A stretch of 64,000 nt of DNA from Lachnospiraceae bacterium (GCA_017460885.1 JAFUAB010000022.1:1-64000), one strand, 5' to 3'. Numbered from the stretch's first letter, positions 7,872 through 17,524 are shown. The notes: generated from the letters alone by a model not told the origin. Numbers and translations are program-made.

Positions 7872-9377
7872 ATGCCCAGCGTATTATCAATCATTCTGAT
7901 CAGTATTCTTGTTGTCGCACTTATAGCCATTATTGCGAGCGGTTATGTTAAGGCTCCGCCGGACATGGCGTACATCATATCCGGCTATAAGAAAAAACCC
8001 AGGATCCTCATAGGGCGGGCCGGAGTCAGGATTCCGTTTCTTGAAAGGAAGGATACACTTTCACTAAGGCAGATCTCCATAGACATCAAGACCAACGGTT
8101 TTATTCCGACACAGGACTTCATCGGCGTGGATATCGATGCGGTTGCCAAGGTTGCGATCATGAGAGACGAAGACGGCATACAGCGCGCTATGCAGAACTT
8201 CCTTAATATGCCGGAAGACATGATCATACAGTGCCTTACCGATTCACTTCAGGGTAATATGCGTGAGATCATCGGTACCGTTACTCTTAAGGAACTCTGT
8301 ACCGACAGAAAGAAGTTCGGTGACGAGGTACAGGAAAAGGCCCAGCAGGATATGAACAGACTTGGTATCCAGATCATATCCTGTAACATCCAGAAGATAG
8401 AAGACGAGAGAGATCTCATCAACGCACTTGGTCAGGACAATATGTCCCAGATCCAGAAGGACGCATCCATCGCCAAGGCAAATGCCGAAAGAGATGTTGC
8501 GATCGCTACAGCCAATGCACAACGTGAAGCAAATGAAGCCAAGGTAGCCTCCGACACCGAGATTGCCCAGAAGCAGAATGAACTTGCCATCAAACGCTCG
8601 GAACTCAAGAGAGAAGCGGATATCAAGCAGGCTGAAGCCGACGCCGCATATAAGATCCAGGAAGAGGAACAGCGTAAATCCATAGAGATCACTACCGCTA
8701 ACGCCAACCTTGCACGTCAGGAAAAAGAGATCGAACTAAAAGCAAGGGAAGTTGAGATAACAGAAAAAGCCCTTGAAGCCGAGATCAAGAAAAAAGCCGA
8801 GGCAGATAAGTATGCGGCTCAGCAGGCTGCAGATGCTAAGCTTTATACAACCCAGAAAACCTCAGAAGCCGAACTGTATGAGCGTCAGAAGCAGGCAGAG
8901 GCCGAGAAGTTTGAAGCCATACAGAAAGCAGAGGCTACCAAGGCCGAATCCGAGGCCAGAAGAATTGCGATGGAGAATGAAGCCGCCGGTATCAAAGCAA
9001 AAGGCGACGCAGAGGCTTCAGCCATCCAGGCTAAAGCAGAAGCTGAGGCTGCAGGTATCTTGAAAAAGGCGGAAGCCATGAAGCAGTACGGAGATGCAGC
9101 AAGACAGCAGATGCAGCTTGATACCCTGAAGGTATATTTCGAACAGCTTCCTGCCATCGCACAGGCTATCGCAGCGCCTATGTCGCAGATTGATAAGATC
9201 ACGATGTACGGCGAGGGTAATACCGCCAAGCTTACCGGCGATATCACGACCACCATCAAGCAGGTAACGGATGGAATTAAGGACTCAACAGGCGTTGATC
9301 CGTTGTCCCTCCTGGTCGGAGTATTGGGCGACCGTGCATTATCCGGAACAGGCAACAGTGATCCTGATGGAGAATAA
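7872..9377 (+). CDS. Flotillin-like SPFH membrane scaffold protein
   Basis: A 501-residue protein of the flotillin family (FloT/YuaG-like). One N-terminal membrane anchor (about residues 5-27) is followed by an SPFH/band 7 domain (30-200), a long Ala/Glu-rich coiled coil (about 205-440) and a Gly-rich C-terminus. Flotillins organise functional membrane microdomains in Gram-positive bacteria. The frame is open from 7662, but AGGAGGTG at 7859-7866 fixes the start at 7872, where the hydrophobic anchor begins. It ends convergently with the histidine kinase gene. Confidence 0.88.
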   Translation: MPSVLSIILISILVVALIAIIASGYVKAPPDMAYIISGYKKKPRILIGRAGVRIPFLERKDTLSLRQISIDIKTNGFIPTQDFIGVDIDAVAKVAIMRDEDGIQRAMQNFLNMPEDMIIQCLTDSLQGNMREIIGTVTLKELCTDRKKFGDEVQEKAQQDMNRLGIQIISCNIQKIEDERDLINALGQDNMSQIQKDASIAKANAERDVAIATANAQREANEAKVASDTEIAQKQNELAIKRSELKREADIKQAEADAAYKIQEEEQRKSIEITTANANLARQEKEIELKAREVEITEKALEAEIKKKAEADKYAAQQAADAKLYTTQKTSEAELYERQKQAEAEKFEAIQKAEATKAESEARRIAMENEAAGIKAKGDAEASAIQAKAEAEAAGILKKAEAMKQYGDAARQQMQLDTLKVYFEQLPAIAQAIAAPMSQIDKITMYGEGNTAKLTGDITTTIKQVTDGIKDSTGVDPLSLLVGVLGDRALSGTGNSDPDGE

Positions 9378-9439
9378 GATGCTGCCGGCTTGACATGAGT
9401 GCCAAGTTCCCCTTTATCAGATATAGATTAAGATCAAAA

Positions 9440-10639
9440 TCACCGTTTCGGGATGAACATGTTCACCCTGGTCCCGCCGGCTTCGCGAGCCTCAATCTGA
9501 AGTGTTCCGCCGCACATGGCTTCCAGACGCTTTCGTATACTGCTGATAGCAAATTGAGGATCTTCGTTTGACGGAGCATAGCCGGGACCGGTATCTTCAA
9601 CGATGATCCTGATGCCCGTATCCGTATCTTCTGTGGTTACAGAGACATATAACGGCTCCATATCGGGGTCAAGACCGTGCTTGACGGCATTTTCAACGAT
9701 CGGCTGGAGTGTCAGGGGCGGGATGCGGAAAAACGTGTCAGGAGTATCAAAATCAACAAATAACTGTCCTTCGAAACGCGCCTGTTCCACAGCAAGATAG
9801 GCGCGTGTGTGTTCTAACTCTTCTGAAAAAGGAATAGTATCATCCTTAGCTATGGCGGTGAAATTGGCTTGCAGGTATCGGGAAAAATCCTTGATCACGG
9901 CCTGTGCCTTTTCGGGATCCTGGGCGCACAGATAGTATATGCTCATCAATGTGTTATGGATGAAATGAGGACGCATCTGCAACACGGCGATGCGGGCGTT
10001 TTGCCTGGCAGATTCCTCCTGCTGTTCCTGATAACGCCTGACTAAACCGACCATAAGGAGAAACTCCATTAATATTCCCTGTATGTAGGATGGCGTGATA
10101 AAGCAGAGTAGAAATATGATCCACTGAATTACTGTCGGTCTTTTCCATCTTTTAAAAAGTCCGATCAATAAGACCGCAGTGATCGCTACGGACAGATAAA
10201 GGCAAATTATGGACCATCCCTCGCTGTGAACCTCATACCCCGGGGTAATGCTTATTTTGCCGGCAGCGTGCGCTGCGTTCTCTATAATGATAAGGAGTGC
10301 GACCAGTATGCATTGGCTGTACATAAGGGCGCTTCTGCGGTAGTCTTCACCGCAGGAGTAGAGGAAATAAGCCGTCATGAGCAGGGTCGGTACAGGAAAC
10401 AGCGGAATGTTTATGAGCATTACCAGATGGCAAACCGGTATCGGCGCATGGAAATAATTCATAAAAGCGCCTTCGACCAGGTTGGCGACCGCAACGATGA
10501 TCGATGAGGACATTATGGCGACGCACAGGCGTTTTGGCCATCTATCCACATCCCGAAGTATATATGTCAGTATAAGTCCGAATATACCGTATGGAATAGA
10601 TGCAGCTTCTGCAAACCAGCATCCGGGATCCTGCGGCAC
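9440..10639 (-). CDS. LytS/YehU-type sensor histidine kinase
   Basis: A 399-residue membrane kinase. About six hydrophobic segments (residues 10-205) lead into a His_kinase domain with the phospho-acceptor motif RPHFIHNTLMS (about residue 245). The HATPase_c domain has an N-box (PIVENAVKHGL), DTGPGYAPS and a C-terminal GGT motif. This class normally pairs with a LytTR response regulator; none is in the window. The likely start is GTG at 10639, which lies inside the frame of an upstream helix-turn-helix fragment in another frame. The first residues look spliced on, so the original start was probably lost. Confidence 0.78.
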   Translation of the reverse strand: MPQDPGCWFAEAASIPYGIFGLILTYILRDVDRWPKRLCVAIMSSSIIVAVANLVEGAFMNYFHAPIPVCHLVMLINIPLFPVPTLLMTAYFLYSCGEDYRRSALMYSQCILVALLIIIENAAHAAGKISITPGYEVHSEGWSIICLYLSVAITAVLLIGLFKRWKRPTVIQWIIFLLCFITPSYIQGILMEFLLMVGLVRRYQEQQEESARQNARIAVLQMRPHFIHNTLMSIYYLCAQDPEKAQAVIKDFSRYLQANFTAIAKDDTIPFSEELEHTRAYLAVEQARFEGQLFVDFDTPDTFFRIPPLTLQPIVENAVKHGLDPDMEPLYVSVTTEDTDTGIRIIVEDTGPGYAPSNEDPQFAISSIRKRLEAMCGGTLQIEAREAGGTRVNMFIPKR

Positions 10640-10755
10640 GCTTCCCAGTTGATAATACTCGGACGTTCTACATGAAGTCTGTCCGCCAGCTGCTTTTGGG
10701 TATAACCCTTTTCGATCCTGAGGCGCTTAAGCGTCTCACCAAAGGGTAAACTCAT
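10567..10755 (-). pseudogene. Truncated XRE helix-turn-helix gene running into the histidine kinase
   Basis: A 62-codon frame opens MSLPFGETLKRLRIEKGYTQ and continues with a complete XRE helix-turn-helix up to NWEACRRIPD. It then continues without homology and stops inside the kinase gene. XRE proteins of this kind usually carry a further helix and a C-terminal part. The N-terminal part of this gene and the body of the kinase gene appear to be joined by an out-of-frame deletion near 10600-10640. The fragment may still make a small DNA-binding peptide, as its start region has a GGAG site. Confidence 0.5.
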
Positions 10756-10771
10756 GATCCATCACACTCCT

Positions 10772-10785
10772 CTATACTAGTATAG
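10772..10785. promoter_or_regulatory. Perfect 14-bp palindrome upstream of the XRE fragment
   Basis: CTATACTAGTATAG is a perfect palindrome 17 bp before the start codon of the helix-turn-helix fragment. Size and position fit an XRE-type autoregulatory operator. No regulator can be assigned from sequence alone. Confidence 0.4.
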
Positions 10786-11006
10786 CTGTTCTTAAAGAAG
10801 CTATTTTGTATTTCAGACCATGATTTATAGTTGCTTACGATTGGTTCACCGATTAAAGCTCTAAAAATGCGTGACTTTAATATGCGTTAACCAGTGTTCA
10901 AGCATTTATGCCGTGAAATAAGCAAATGAATTGTATATGTAGTGGCTGCTAAACAAATAAGCTATCCACACATTGCTGATAAATGCTGGTATATATGGAT
11001 GATACA
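10786..11006. other. Gene-free stretch between XRE fragment and transposase
   Basis: AT-rich sequence without an ORF worth reporting. It should contain the left end of the insertion sequence, but no terminal inverted repeat matching the right side of the transposase gene could be placed with confidence. Confidence 0.4.
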
Positions 11007-11015
11007 TGATATAAT
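11007..11015 (+). promoter_or_regulatory. Extended -10 promoter of the transposase
   Basis: TGATATAAT is a perfect extended -10 element 60 bp before the transposase ATG. No good -35 is seen, as is common with extended -10 promoters. Confidence 0.5.
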
Positions 11016-11074
11016 AGATGCATAGGAATTAAGCGACAGCGCCAAATAACCTTGCATCAGATGGGAGAAATATC

Positions 11075-12523
11075 ATGTATAGATTCGAGAATCACCAGAT
11101 GGCATTCACTGATTTCAACCAGTCCTGTGGGATGCGGCTGGATCCGAAGAATGAATGGGTCTTGCTCGCGGATTCCATAAACTGGTCCAAGTGGGAAGCG
11201 GAGTACGCAAAGAACTTCAGTTCCGTCAAAGGAAACCCTGCGAAGTCATTCAGAATAGTGCTCGGGTCACTGCTGATACAGAAGAGGAAGGGGTTATCTG
11301 ACAGAAAACTTGTCAAAGAGATCACGGAGAACCCCTACCTGCAGTACTTCATCGGTCTTCCGTCATTTACGAGCAAGGCACCGTTTACGCCGCCCGCCCT
11401 GACGTATTTCAGGAAGAGGCTCAGTGCAGAAGACATAATGCAGATAAACAATGATTATCTGGAGACAAAGTCCCCCACGCCGGAACATGCTGAGGATAAG
11501 GAGAGTGAGCGAGCCAGGGAAGCCAAAGAAGGAACTCCTGAAGGAAATAAGGGTACGTTCATAATGGACGCTACCTGCTCTCCCTCAAACATCAGATATC
11601 CTCAGGACTTCTCTCTTCTTAACGAGGCCAGGGAGAAAGCCGAGAAGATGATAGATTTCTTCCACAAGAAGTATCATCCGTGGGTCAAGCCGAGAACTTA
11701 CAGGGAGACGGCCAGAAAAGATTATCTCGCACTTGCAAAGTCAAGAAGAAGGACGTCAAAACAGATCAGGGCCACGATACGAAAAATGCTCGGATACGTC
11801 AGGCGGGATCTTAGATACCTTGAGGAGTACATGTCGGCCGGCTATGCGCTCGATCCCAAATTCGTCGACAATTACCTCGTCATCCTGGAACTGTATCGTC
11901 AGCAAAAGCATATGTTTGACAACAAGACAAATCAGGTAGAGAACAGGATCGTAAGCATCAATCAGCCCTATATCAGACCGATAGTACGTGGAAAGGCGAG
12001 AGCGAAGACTGAGTTCGGAGCCAAATATGACATAAGCATAGACGAGAAGGGACATGCCAGACTGGAGACCATCTCCTTTGATGCCTATAATGAAGGCCTG
12101 GAACTTCAGAATGCGATAGAGCGCTATCGTGACAGAACGGGTCATTATCCGTCCCGTGTGCTCGTTGATCAGATATACAGAACCAGTGCGAACAGGAGAT
12201 ACTGTAAGGACAGGGGGATCGAGATGTCCGGTCCCAGACTTGGCAGGCCGCCAAAAGACAAAGCAAAAGCAGACAAGAAGGAATACCAGGATAATACTGA
12301 CAGAATCGAGGTGGAGCGATTCTTCAGCCGGGACAAGTACAGCTTTGGAGCTGCACTGATTACAACGAAGCTTGACGTCACGACGCTGGCATCTATTGCG
12401 CTGTCGGTACTGGCGGCGAACGTCTTCGAAGCAGATACGGGTGATTTTTTTGTGCTTTATTTGTCTGAGGCTGCAGATGGACTTGGAAAACAGTATTATA
12501 TGGAGTTTGAACCGGCAGCATAG
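11075..12523 (+). CDS. IS5/IS1182-type DDE transposase
   Basis: A 482-residue transposase. The N-terminal DUF772-like region (residues about 40-120) contains the RKGLSDRKLVKEITENPYLQ segment typical of this group. The DDE core is visible: first Asp in FIMDATCSP (about 167), second Asp in VLVDQIY (about 367) and Glu in RIEVERFFSRDK near residue 410. A long helical insertion sits between the first and second Asp. The frame is intact, so the element may be active. A GGGAGA site precedes the ATG. Terminal inverted repeats and target duplication could not be identified, so the element's borders are open. Confidence 0.85.
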   Translation: MYRFENHQMAFTDFNQSCGMRLDPKNEWVLLADSINWSKWEAEYAKNFSSVKGNPAKSFRIVLGSLLIQKRKGLSDRKLVKEITENPYLQYFIGLPSFTSKAPFTPPALTYFRKRLSAEDIMQINNDYLETKSPTPEHAEDKESERAREAKEGTPEGNKGTFIMDATCSPSNIRYPQDFSLLNEAREKAEKMIDFFHKKYHPWVKPRTYRETARKDYLALAKSRRRTSKQIRATIRKMLGYVRRDLRYLEEYMSAGYALDPKFVDNYLVILELYRQQKHMFDNKTNQVENRIVSINQPYIRPIVRGKARAKTEFGAKYDISIDEKGHARLETISFDAYNEGLELQNAIERYRDRTGHYPSRVLVDQIYRTSANRRYCKDRGIEMSGPRLGRPPKDKAKADKKEYQDNTDRIEVERFFSRDKYSFGAALITTKLDVTTLASIALSVLAANVFEADTGDFFVLYLSEAADGLGKQYYMEFEPAA

Positions 12524-12626
12524 GACAATATGAGCGCACATGTCTATGACAGAACATGGCATTTTGCGTCTGTGGAAGATATGGCCAAGTCGAAAACAGG
12601 GGGGCTATTCTTTAGGAGGATTAAGT

Positions 12627-13523
12627 ATGCTTAGCCTTTATCATGCTTTAATTTATTTCATGATCTTCTCGGTGTTCGGATGGATCCTGGAGGTTGTGTT
12701 TCATGCCGTCACGCTGGGCAAGGTGATCAACCGGGGATTTCTTAACGGTCCTTATTGCCCTGTTTACGGATGTGGCGTGCTGGTCGTTATGTATGCGGTG
12801 CATTTATGTGACGTTTGGGAGGTTTTTCACCTAAGCGGAGGAGCGCATGACTTAAAGGATGCCTTCGTGATGTTCCTTTTCGGATTTGTATTGGCCACTG
12901 TTGTGGAATTGCTGGCAGGGTGGCTTCTGGATGTCTGCTTTCATATGAGATGGTGGGATTACAGCGACCGGCCTTTCAATCTGCATGGTTACATATGCCT
13001 TGAATTCTCGATTATCTGGGGACTGTGCATATCCTTTGTCGTCAGGATGGTACTGCCTGTACTTCAGAACTGGCAGGCTACCGTTTTCAGGCCGGTTACT
13101 GCCGGGTATGTGATCATCACTGTGGTTTACATAATATTTGCAATGGACATTGGTGTCAGCATAGCGATCGTTATCGGCCTTAACAAGTACCTTAAAGAAT
13201 TGGACGAGATACGCGACTCTCTGCGCAGATTTAGCGATCGCCTCTCGACAGGAATAGGCGATTCCACGATCAAAACCACACAGACCGTCGAAAGCGGCAG
13301 GGTGCAGGCAGCACTTGCGCGCATGGAATTTGAATCAGACGCACGGCCAGAGCTTGAGAGGAAAAAGGCCGAGATGGAGAAACGACTTTCCGGGCTTCGT
13401 GACAAGCTTACCCGTCACAGGATATTTGGATACGGACGCATACTGAGAGCCTTTCCCGGAGCTGAGCACAGATATTATCGCGAAACCCTGCGTGACCTGA
13501 TAATGGAAATCGGAAACCGATAA
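12627..13523 (+). CDS. ABC_trans_CmpB-family membrane protein (putative ABC transporter permease)
   Basis: A 298-residue protein. The start ATG at 12627 is set by TTAGGAGG at 12612-12619; an upstream in-frame extension belongs to the IS flank. Residues 1-200 hold about five to six hydrophobic segments with the signature GWILEVVFHAV and NRGFLNGPYCPVYG of PF06541, often annotated as a permease although transport has not been shown for most members. The C-terminal third is a charged helical tail (residues 215-298). The IS copy lies directly upstream and may have replaced the native promoter. Confidence 0.75.
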   Translation: MLSLYHALIYFMIFSVFGWILEVVFHAVTLGKVINRGFLNGPYCPVYGCGVLVVMYAVHLCDVWEVFHLSGGAHDLKDAFVMFLFGFVLATVVELLAGWLLDVCFHMRWWDYSDRPFNLHGYICLEFSIIWGLCISFVVRMVLPVLQNWQATVFRPVTAGYVIITVVYIIFAMDIGVSIAIVIGLNKYLKELDEIRDSLRRFSDRLSTGIGDSTIKTTQTVESGRVQAALARMEFESDARPELERKKAEMEKRLSGLRDKLTRHRIFGYGRILRAFPGAEHRYYRETLRDLIMEIGNR

Positions 13524-13548
13524 TGGTAATATGGTACCATATTCCATT
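13522..13548. promoter_or_regulatory. Inverted repeat just upstream of the GH13 gene
   Basis: A perfect 16-bp palindrome, AATATGGTACCATATT (13528-13543), is flanked by AATGG and CCATT arms that also pair if one T is bulged. It touches the stop of the CmpB-like gene and directly precedes the ribosome binding site (AAAGGAGG) of the GH13 gene. It could be a repressor operator for a sugar-responsive regulator, or an RNA hairpin controlling access to the ribosome site. No T-run follows, so it is not a terminator. Confidence 0.5.
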
Positions 13549-13568
13549 TAAAGGAGGAGAAGATTATT

Positions 13569-15110
13569 ATGCCAAACTGGTTAAAGAATGCAGTGTTTTA
13601 TGAGATATATCCGCAGACTTTCAAGGATACCAATGGTGATGGTATCGGGGATCTTAATGGGATCATTGAGAAACTGGATTACGTAAAAGATCTTGGTTGT
13701 AATGCCCTTTGGATCAATCCCTGTTTCGATTCACCTTTTAAGGATGCGGGTTATGATGTCAGGGATTACAAGAAGGTTGCTCCAAGATACGGGACAAATG
13801 AGGATCTGTACTCGCTGTTTGACGAGGCACACGCAAGAGGGATTCATGTGCTTCTTGATCTTGTACCGGGGCATACTTCCGAGGAGCATGAGTGGTTCAT
13901 TGAGAGTAAGAAAGCGGAGAAGAACGAGTATTCAAACCGCTATGTCTGGACCGGCAGCTGGATTCAGGGAATAGCCGGACATCCATACATCGGAGGAGAG
14001 GCTGACAGGGATGGCTGCTATATGCTGAATTTCTTTAAGTGCCAGCCGGCTCTTAACTATGGCTTTCTAAACAGAACCGAGAACTGGCAGCTTCCTCCTG
14101 ATCACCCGGATTGCATCGCTACAAGAGAAGCCCTTAAGGATGTTATGAGATTCTGGCTTGACAGGGGATGTGATGGCTTCAGAGTTGACATGGCTGACTC
14201 TCTGGTAAAAGAGGATGATGAGAACAAGTCAGCTACCGGCAGGATCTGGAAGAATATCAGAGAAATGCTTGATAGGGATTATCCCGAGGCGGCTATTATT
14301 TCCGAGTGGTCCAACCCCGAACAATCGCTAAAAAACGGTTTTCATGCAGATTTTTACCTTGACCATCAGGGCAATGGTTATAATACGCTTCTTCGCGATT
14401 ATGAGACCGACGGCGGAGATCACAGCTACTTCAAGAAAGACGGCAAGGGTGACATCATGCGTTTTTTGCATGACTACCTGCCAAAGTACAATGCAACAAG
14501 GGATGACGGTTATATAAGCTTTATTACATGTAACCATGACACTCCGAGACCGGGAAGAACACTTGATATTAATGAACTTAAGCTTGCTTATGCAATGATC
14601 CTTACACTTCCGGGAGTTCCTTTTATCTATTACGGCGATGAGATCGGCATGAGATATCTTGATATTCCAACAAAAGAGGGCGGCTATACAAGAACCGGCT
14701 CAAGAACTCCCATGCAGTGGGACAGCAGCAGAAATTACGGCTTTTCAGATGCTGATACTGACAGTCTTTATCTTCCTCAGGATACTTCGGAGGATGCGCC
14801 AACTGTTGAGGCTCAGCTAAAGGATTCGGATTCTTTGCTTAATGAGGTTAAGGCACTTACTGCCCTCAGGCATAAATATCCTGACCTTCAGGCGGACGGA
14901 AGTTTTGAGGTGGTGTATGCCGCAGATGAGCGGTTCCCATTTGTATTCAGGAGAGGGAAGCTCCTCATTGCCGTTAATCCTTCTGCGGAAAAGGCAAGTG
15001 CCGGGATAACGGCGACGGGAGAGATTGTACATCAAATTGGTGAGGTTTCTTTAAATGGAGAAGAACTTATCATGAAACCACAGTCGTTCGCTGTTGTTGA
15101 AAGTGAATAA
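13569..15110 (+). CDS. GH13 alpha-glucosidase / alpha-amylase family enzyme
   Basis: A 513-residue enzyme with the complete GH13 (beta/alpha)8 signature. Catalytic residues are recognisable: nucleophile Asp207 (GFRVDMADS), acid/base Glu246 (IISEWSNP) and transition-state Asp324 (CNHDTPR). The metal/loop motif DGIGDLNGI (residues 24-32) and the N-terminal FYEIYPQTF are those of oligo-1,6-glucosidase, trehalose-synthase and related intracellular enzymes. No signal peptide is present, so it acts on imported oligosaccharides. Exact bond specificity cannot be read. A strong AAAGGAGGAG site precedes the ATG, and a palindrome lies directly upstream. Confidence 0.85.
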   Translation: MPNWLKNAVFYEIYPQTFKDTNGDGIGDLNGIIEKLDYVKDLGCNALWINPCFDSPFKDAGYDVRDYKKVAPRYGTNEDLYSLFDEAHARGIHVLLDLVPGHTSEEHEWFIESKKAEKNEYSNRYVWTGSWIQGIAGHPYIGGEADRDGCYMLNFFKCQPALNYGFLNRTENWQLPPDHPDCIATREALKDVMRFWLDRGCDGFRVDMADSLVKEDDENKSATGRIWKNIREMLDRDYPEAAIISEWSNPEQSLKNGFHADFYLDHQGNGYNTLLRDYETDGGDHSYFKKDGKGDIMRFLHDYLPKYNATRDDGYISFITCNHDTPRPGRTLDINELKLAYAMILTLPGVPFIYYGDEIGMRYLDIPTKEGGYTRTGSRTPMQWDSSRNYGFSDADTDSLYLPQDTSEDAPTVEAQLKDSDSLLNEVKALTALRHKYPDLQADGSFEVVYAADERFPFVFRRGKLLIAVNPSAEKASAGITATGEIVHQIGEVSLNGEELIMKPQSFAVVESE

Positions 15111-15214
15111 GTTCCCAAGGCAGTTGTCAGAGCTTTCGTTTTCAGACCGGTCATTGCGGCTCGAATTTCAATATGATAAACTGTCAATAGTAATATTTTG
15201 CAAAGGAGAATCAT

Positions 15215-16603
15215 ATGGATTTTACTTTAAACGCGGAAAAATATAAAAATCAGTTATTGACGCAGGAAGAACAAAAGAATATCACTCCGGACCAGATGAT
15301 GGACCGTCTGGAGGAGCAGCAAAGATTTGACACAGGCTTCGAGGGGTATAAGGTCCGTTTTGAAAGTCAGGAGGATTTTGCTGAGGGACAGAAGATCCTC
15401 GTTTCGGACGAAGCACTCGTGCAATACTATGAGAAAAAAGATCCCTCGATGCTTGCCGGGTTAAGATCCAAATCTTCTATCAACGTTTGCGGCAAGAAGG
15501 CGGAGAAAAAGAAGCTCCGCCGCAAGTACCTTGATGCGCGTTCCGACGAGAAGATGGAGGAAGCCGAGGCCAGGAAAATGTGGGATGCGGACGTGAAAAA
15601 ACTCCGCGATTCCGGAGAGTGGGGGCAGGGAGCCAGATCCTATAATAATCTGGAGGAGGCTAAGGAAGCATTAAAACAGCAGGATACCGATGAGATCATA
15701 GAATGCTTTAAGATCCTGGGAAAGAGTGAAAAAGAGCTTAAAAAAATCCGTAATAGAGTCTCCGGGCTGGGATATCTGCGCAGACAGCAGCTGAAAAAGC
15801 TGGCCAATAAATCTGCGCTGGATGCCGACCTTAACGGGATGGACAGTGAACTCCTCAGGGAAAAGCAGACCAGATATGTTAAGACAAAGGTTAAGACGGC
15901 GGACTGGGAAAGCTATCGCATGGTACGTACCATACAGGAGTATAAAAGTAACCATCAGCTGCCGGATGATGCACAGGAGAAGATTGATAAATATAATAAA
16001 ACACACAAACCGGCACTTGATAATGCATATATAAACAGAACTTTAGTCGGCTTTATGAAAGAGGTTAAGTATACCACAGAGAATGGCAAAAAAGTTCCGG
16101 CCACCAAACAGGATGAGGAAAATCTCAAATGGAATAATACTTTTGTCGATTCCTTGTTATCTGATAATGAAAGCGATTGGGAATTCCGCTTTAAGGCAAT
16201 GGATGACATGATACAGGAGTGCTGGCAGTTCAGTCTTCCGCTTCTTAAAAAAATGCAGGATGGAACATTTGATTATAAGAAAGACATAATAGACGATGTT
16301 GCCACCTATTACATGCATTCACGACACCAGCTTCTTATGAGCGGCTGGAATGAAAAGGACAAAAGGTCGAGTTTATTCCACAGCAAATATGCAGAAAGTA
16401 TCGACCAGGATTATCGGGAGGAACTTGATGCAAGATATAATTGTATGACCCTAATGTATAGAGCGATGGATTACAGATATGCGGATAAGGGGATTGATGT
16501 TACGAATTTTGAATTAAAGTATCTGGGTTCGGACAATTCGGAGATAGTGAATACTATTATCGAGACTGCGAAAACGTTTCTTCCGAAATGTAATCTGGAA
16601 TGA
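15215..16603 (+). CDS. Charged helical protein of unknown function
   Basis: A 462-residue protein, rich in Lys, Glu, Asp and Arg, with no signal peptide or membrane segment. Secondary structure looks almost entirely helical. No catalytic motif is recognised. The central and C-terminal part (about residues 290-430) has a pattern of Tyr, Arg and Leu spacing loosely like segments of the 1650-residue protein at 40676-45628, so the two may share a module; this is an impression from reading, not an alignment score. AAAGGAG precedes the ATG. It stands before two GNAT-like genes on the same strand with 72 bp between. Confidence 0.6.
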   Translation: MDFTLNAEKYKNQLLTQEEQKNITPDQMMDRLEEQQRFDTGFEGYKVRFESQEDFAEGQKILVSDEALVQYYEKKDPSMLAGLRSKSSINVCGKKAEKKKLRRKYLDARSDEKMEEAEARKMWDADVKKLRDSGEWGQGARSYNNLEEAKEALKQQDTDEIIECFKILGKSEKELKKIRNRVSGLGYLRRQQLKKLANKSALDADLNGMDSELLREKQTRYVKTKVKTADWESYRMVRTIQEYKSNHQLPDDAQEKIDKYNKTHKPALDNAYINRTLVGFMKEVKYTTENGKKVPATKQDEENLKWNNTFVDSLLSDNESDWEFRFKAMDDMIQECWQFSLPLLKKMQDGTFDYKKDIIDDVATYYMHSRHQLLMSGWNEKDKRSSLFHSKYAESIDQDYREELDARYNCMTLMYRAMDYRYADKGIDVTNFELKYLGSDNSEIVNTIIETAKTFLPKCNLE

Positions 16604-16675
16604 TCGGATAAAGGTATCTGTCCGTCAGGATGAACGGGTATGGAATGAATTTTTTGTTTTTTTGAAAGGATAATA

Positions 16676-17524
16676 ATGAAAGTTATAAGAATCAGCGATA
16701 GTTTGTTTCCAAAGTTTGAACTGATACTCACGGCTGAAGCGGCAGAACGTCTGACTCCGGGGCCTGACAGGGCACAGGATACCTTCGCTATGGGCGTGGT
16801 AGACGATGACATGCCGCTTGGTGCCATTGCCATAAAGTGCAGCCCTCCCACTGCGGAGGTCATATCCTTATACGTGGTGGAGGAATACAGAAGACTTGGC
16901 ATCGGCTCACATCTTGTGCTTGAAGCCATTACGGATGCCATGTCCCTGCCCGGCATCACGGAACTTATCGTACCCTATAGTGATAACCCCGGAGAAGATA
17001 TGTATACCTCTTTTTTCAATGGCGTGGGAATGGAGGTCGTAGATGTTGGGGCTGAGTACAGGGTTACGGTAAAGGATGCCCTTTCGTCACCGGGGCTTTC
17101 CGACAGGTTCAATCGTAAAGAGTCCACGTTAAGCTGGTCTGAGCTTTCCTCTCCACAGCGGAAAATACTTTTTGCGGAAGGGGCCGGACTCTACGATTAT
17201 TATATGCAGCACAGACTTCGCGAGGATCTGGTATTTGTTTCGCTGAACGAACAGGGTGATGGCTATCGTGGCTGTATCGCTGTCGTTGAGGAGAATGGGG
17301 AACTGATCCTGGCCTGGCTCAGAGCAGACAGATCTCCCATACTGATGATGGAACTGATCCACTGCGCACTGAGACAGGCTGAGGAGAATGGGGAGCAGGA
17401 CAAGGTGCTTCGCATTCCCACGATCAATTCCACATCCGATTCCATGGTGAAAGATCTGTTTGGCGATACCCCTGAGTTGGAGTATTATTCCAAACGGGCA
17501 GTGTTTGACTTTGATGAGGAATAA
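16676..17524 (+). CDS. GNAT N-acetyltransferase, probably double-domain
   Basis: A 282-residue protein. The N-terminal half (1-125) is a GNAT domain with the acetyl-CoA loop RRLGIGSHL at about residues 75-83 and beta-4 strand ISLYVVEEY. The second half (145-282) keeps the same length and strand order but no clear acetyl-CoA loop, as in proteins with one active and one degenerate GNAT fold. The start is supported by GAAAGGATA. The following gene has a similar layout and probably arose by duplication. Substrate unknown. Confidence 0.7.
   Translation: MKVIRISDSLFPKFELILTAEAAERLTPGPDRAQDTFAMGVVDDDMPLGAIAIKCSPPTAEVISLYVVEEYRRLGIGSHLVLEAITDAMSLPGITELIVPYSDNPGEDMYTSFFNGVGMEVVDVGAEYRVTVKDALSSPGLSDRFNRKESTLSWSELSSPQRKILFAEGAGLYDYYMQHRLREDLVFVSLNEQGDGYRGCIAVVEENGELILAWLRADRSPILMMELIHCALRQAEENGEQDKVLRIPTINSTSDSMVKDLFGDTPELEYYSKRAVFDFDEE

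Noticed and set aside
12540-12626. N-terminal extension of the CmpB-like gene
   Set aside because: These codons come from the flank of the insertion sequence; the AGGAGG site at 12614-12619 marks the ATG at 12627.
10786-12626. Exact insertion-sequence borders
   Set aside because: I looked for matching terminal inverted repeats and a target duplication around the transposase, but the best pair (ATAGC-type ends) was too imperfect to report.
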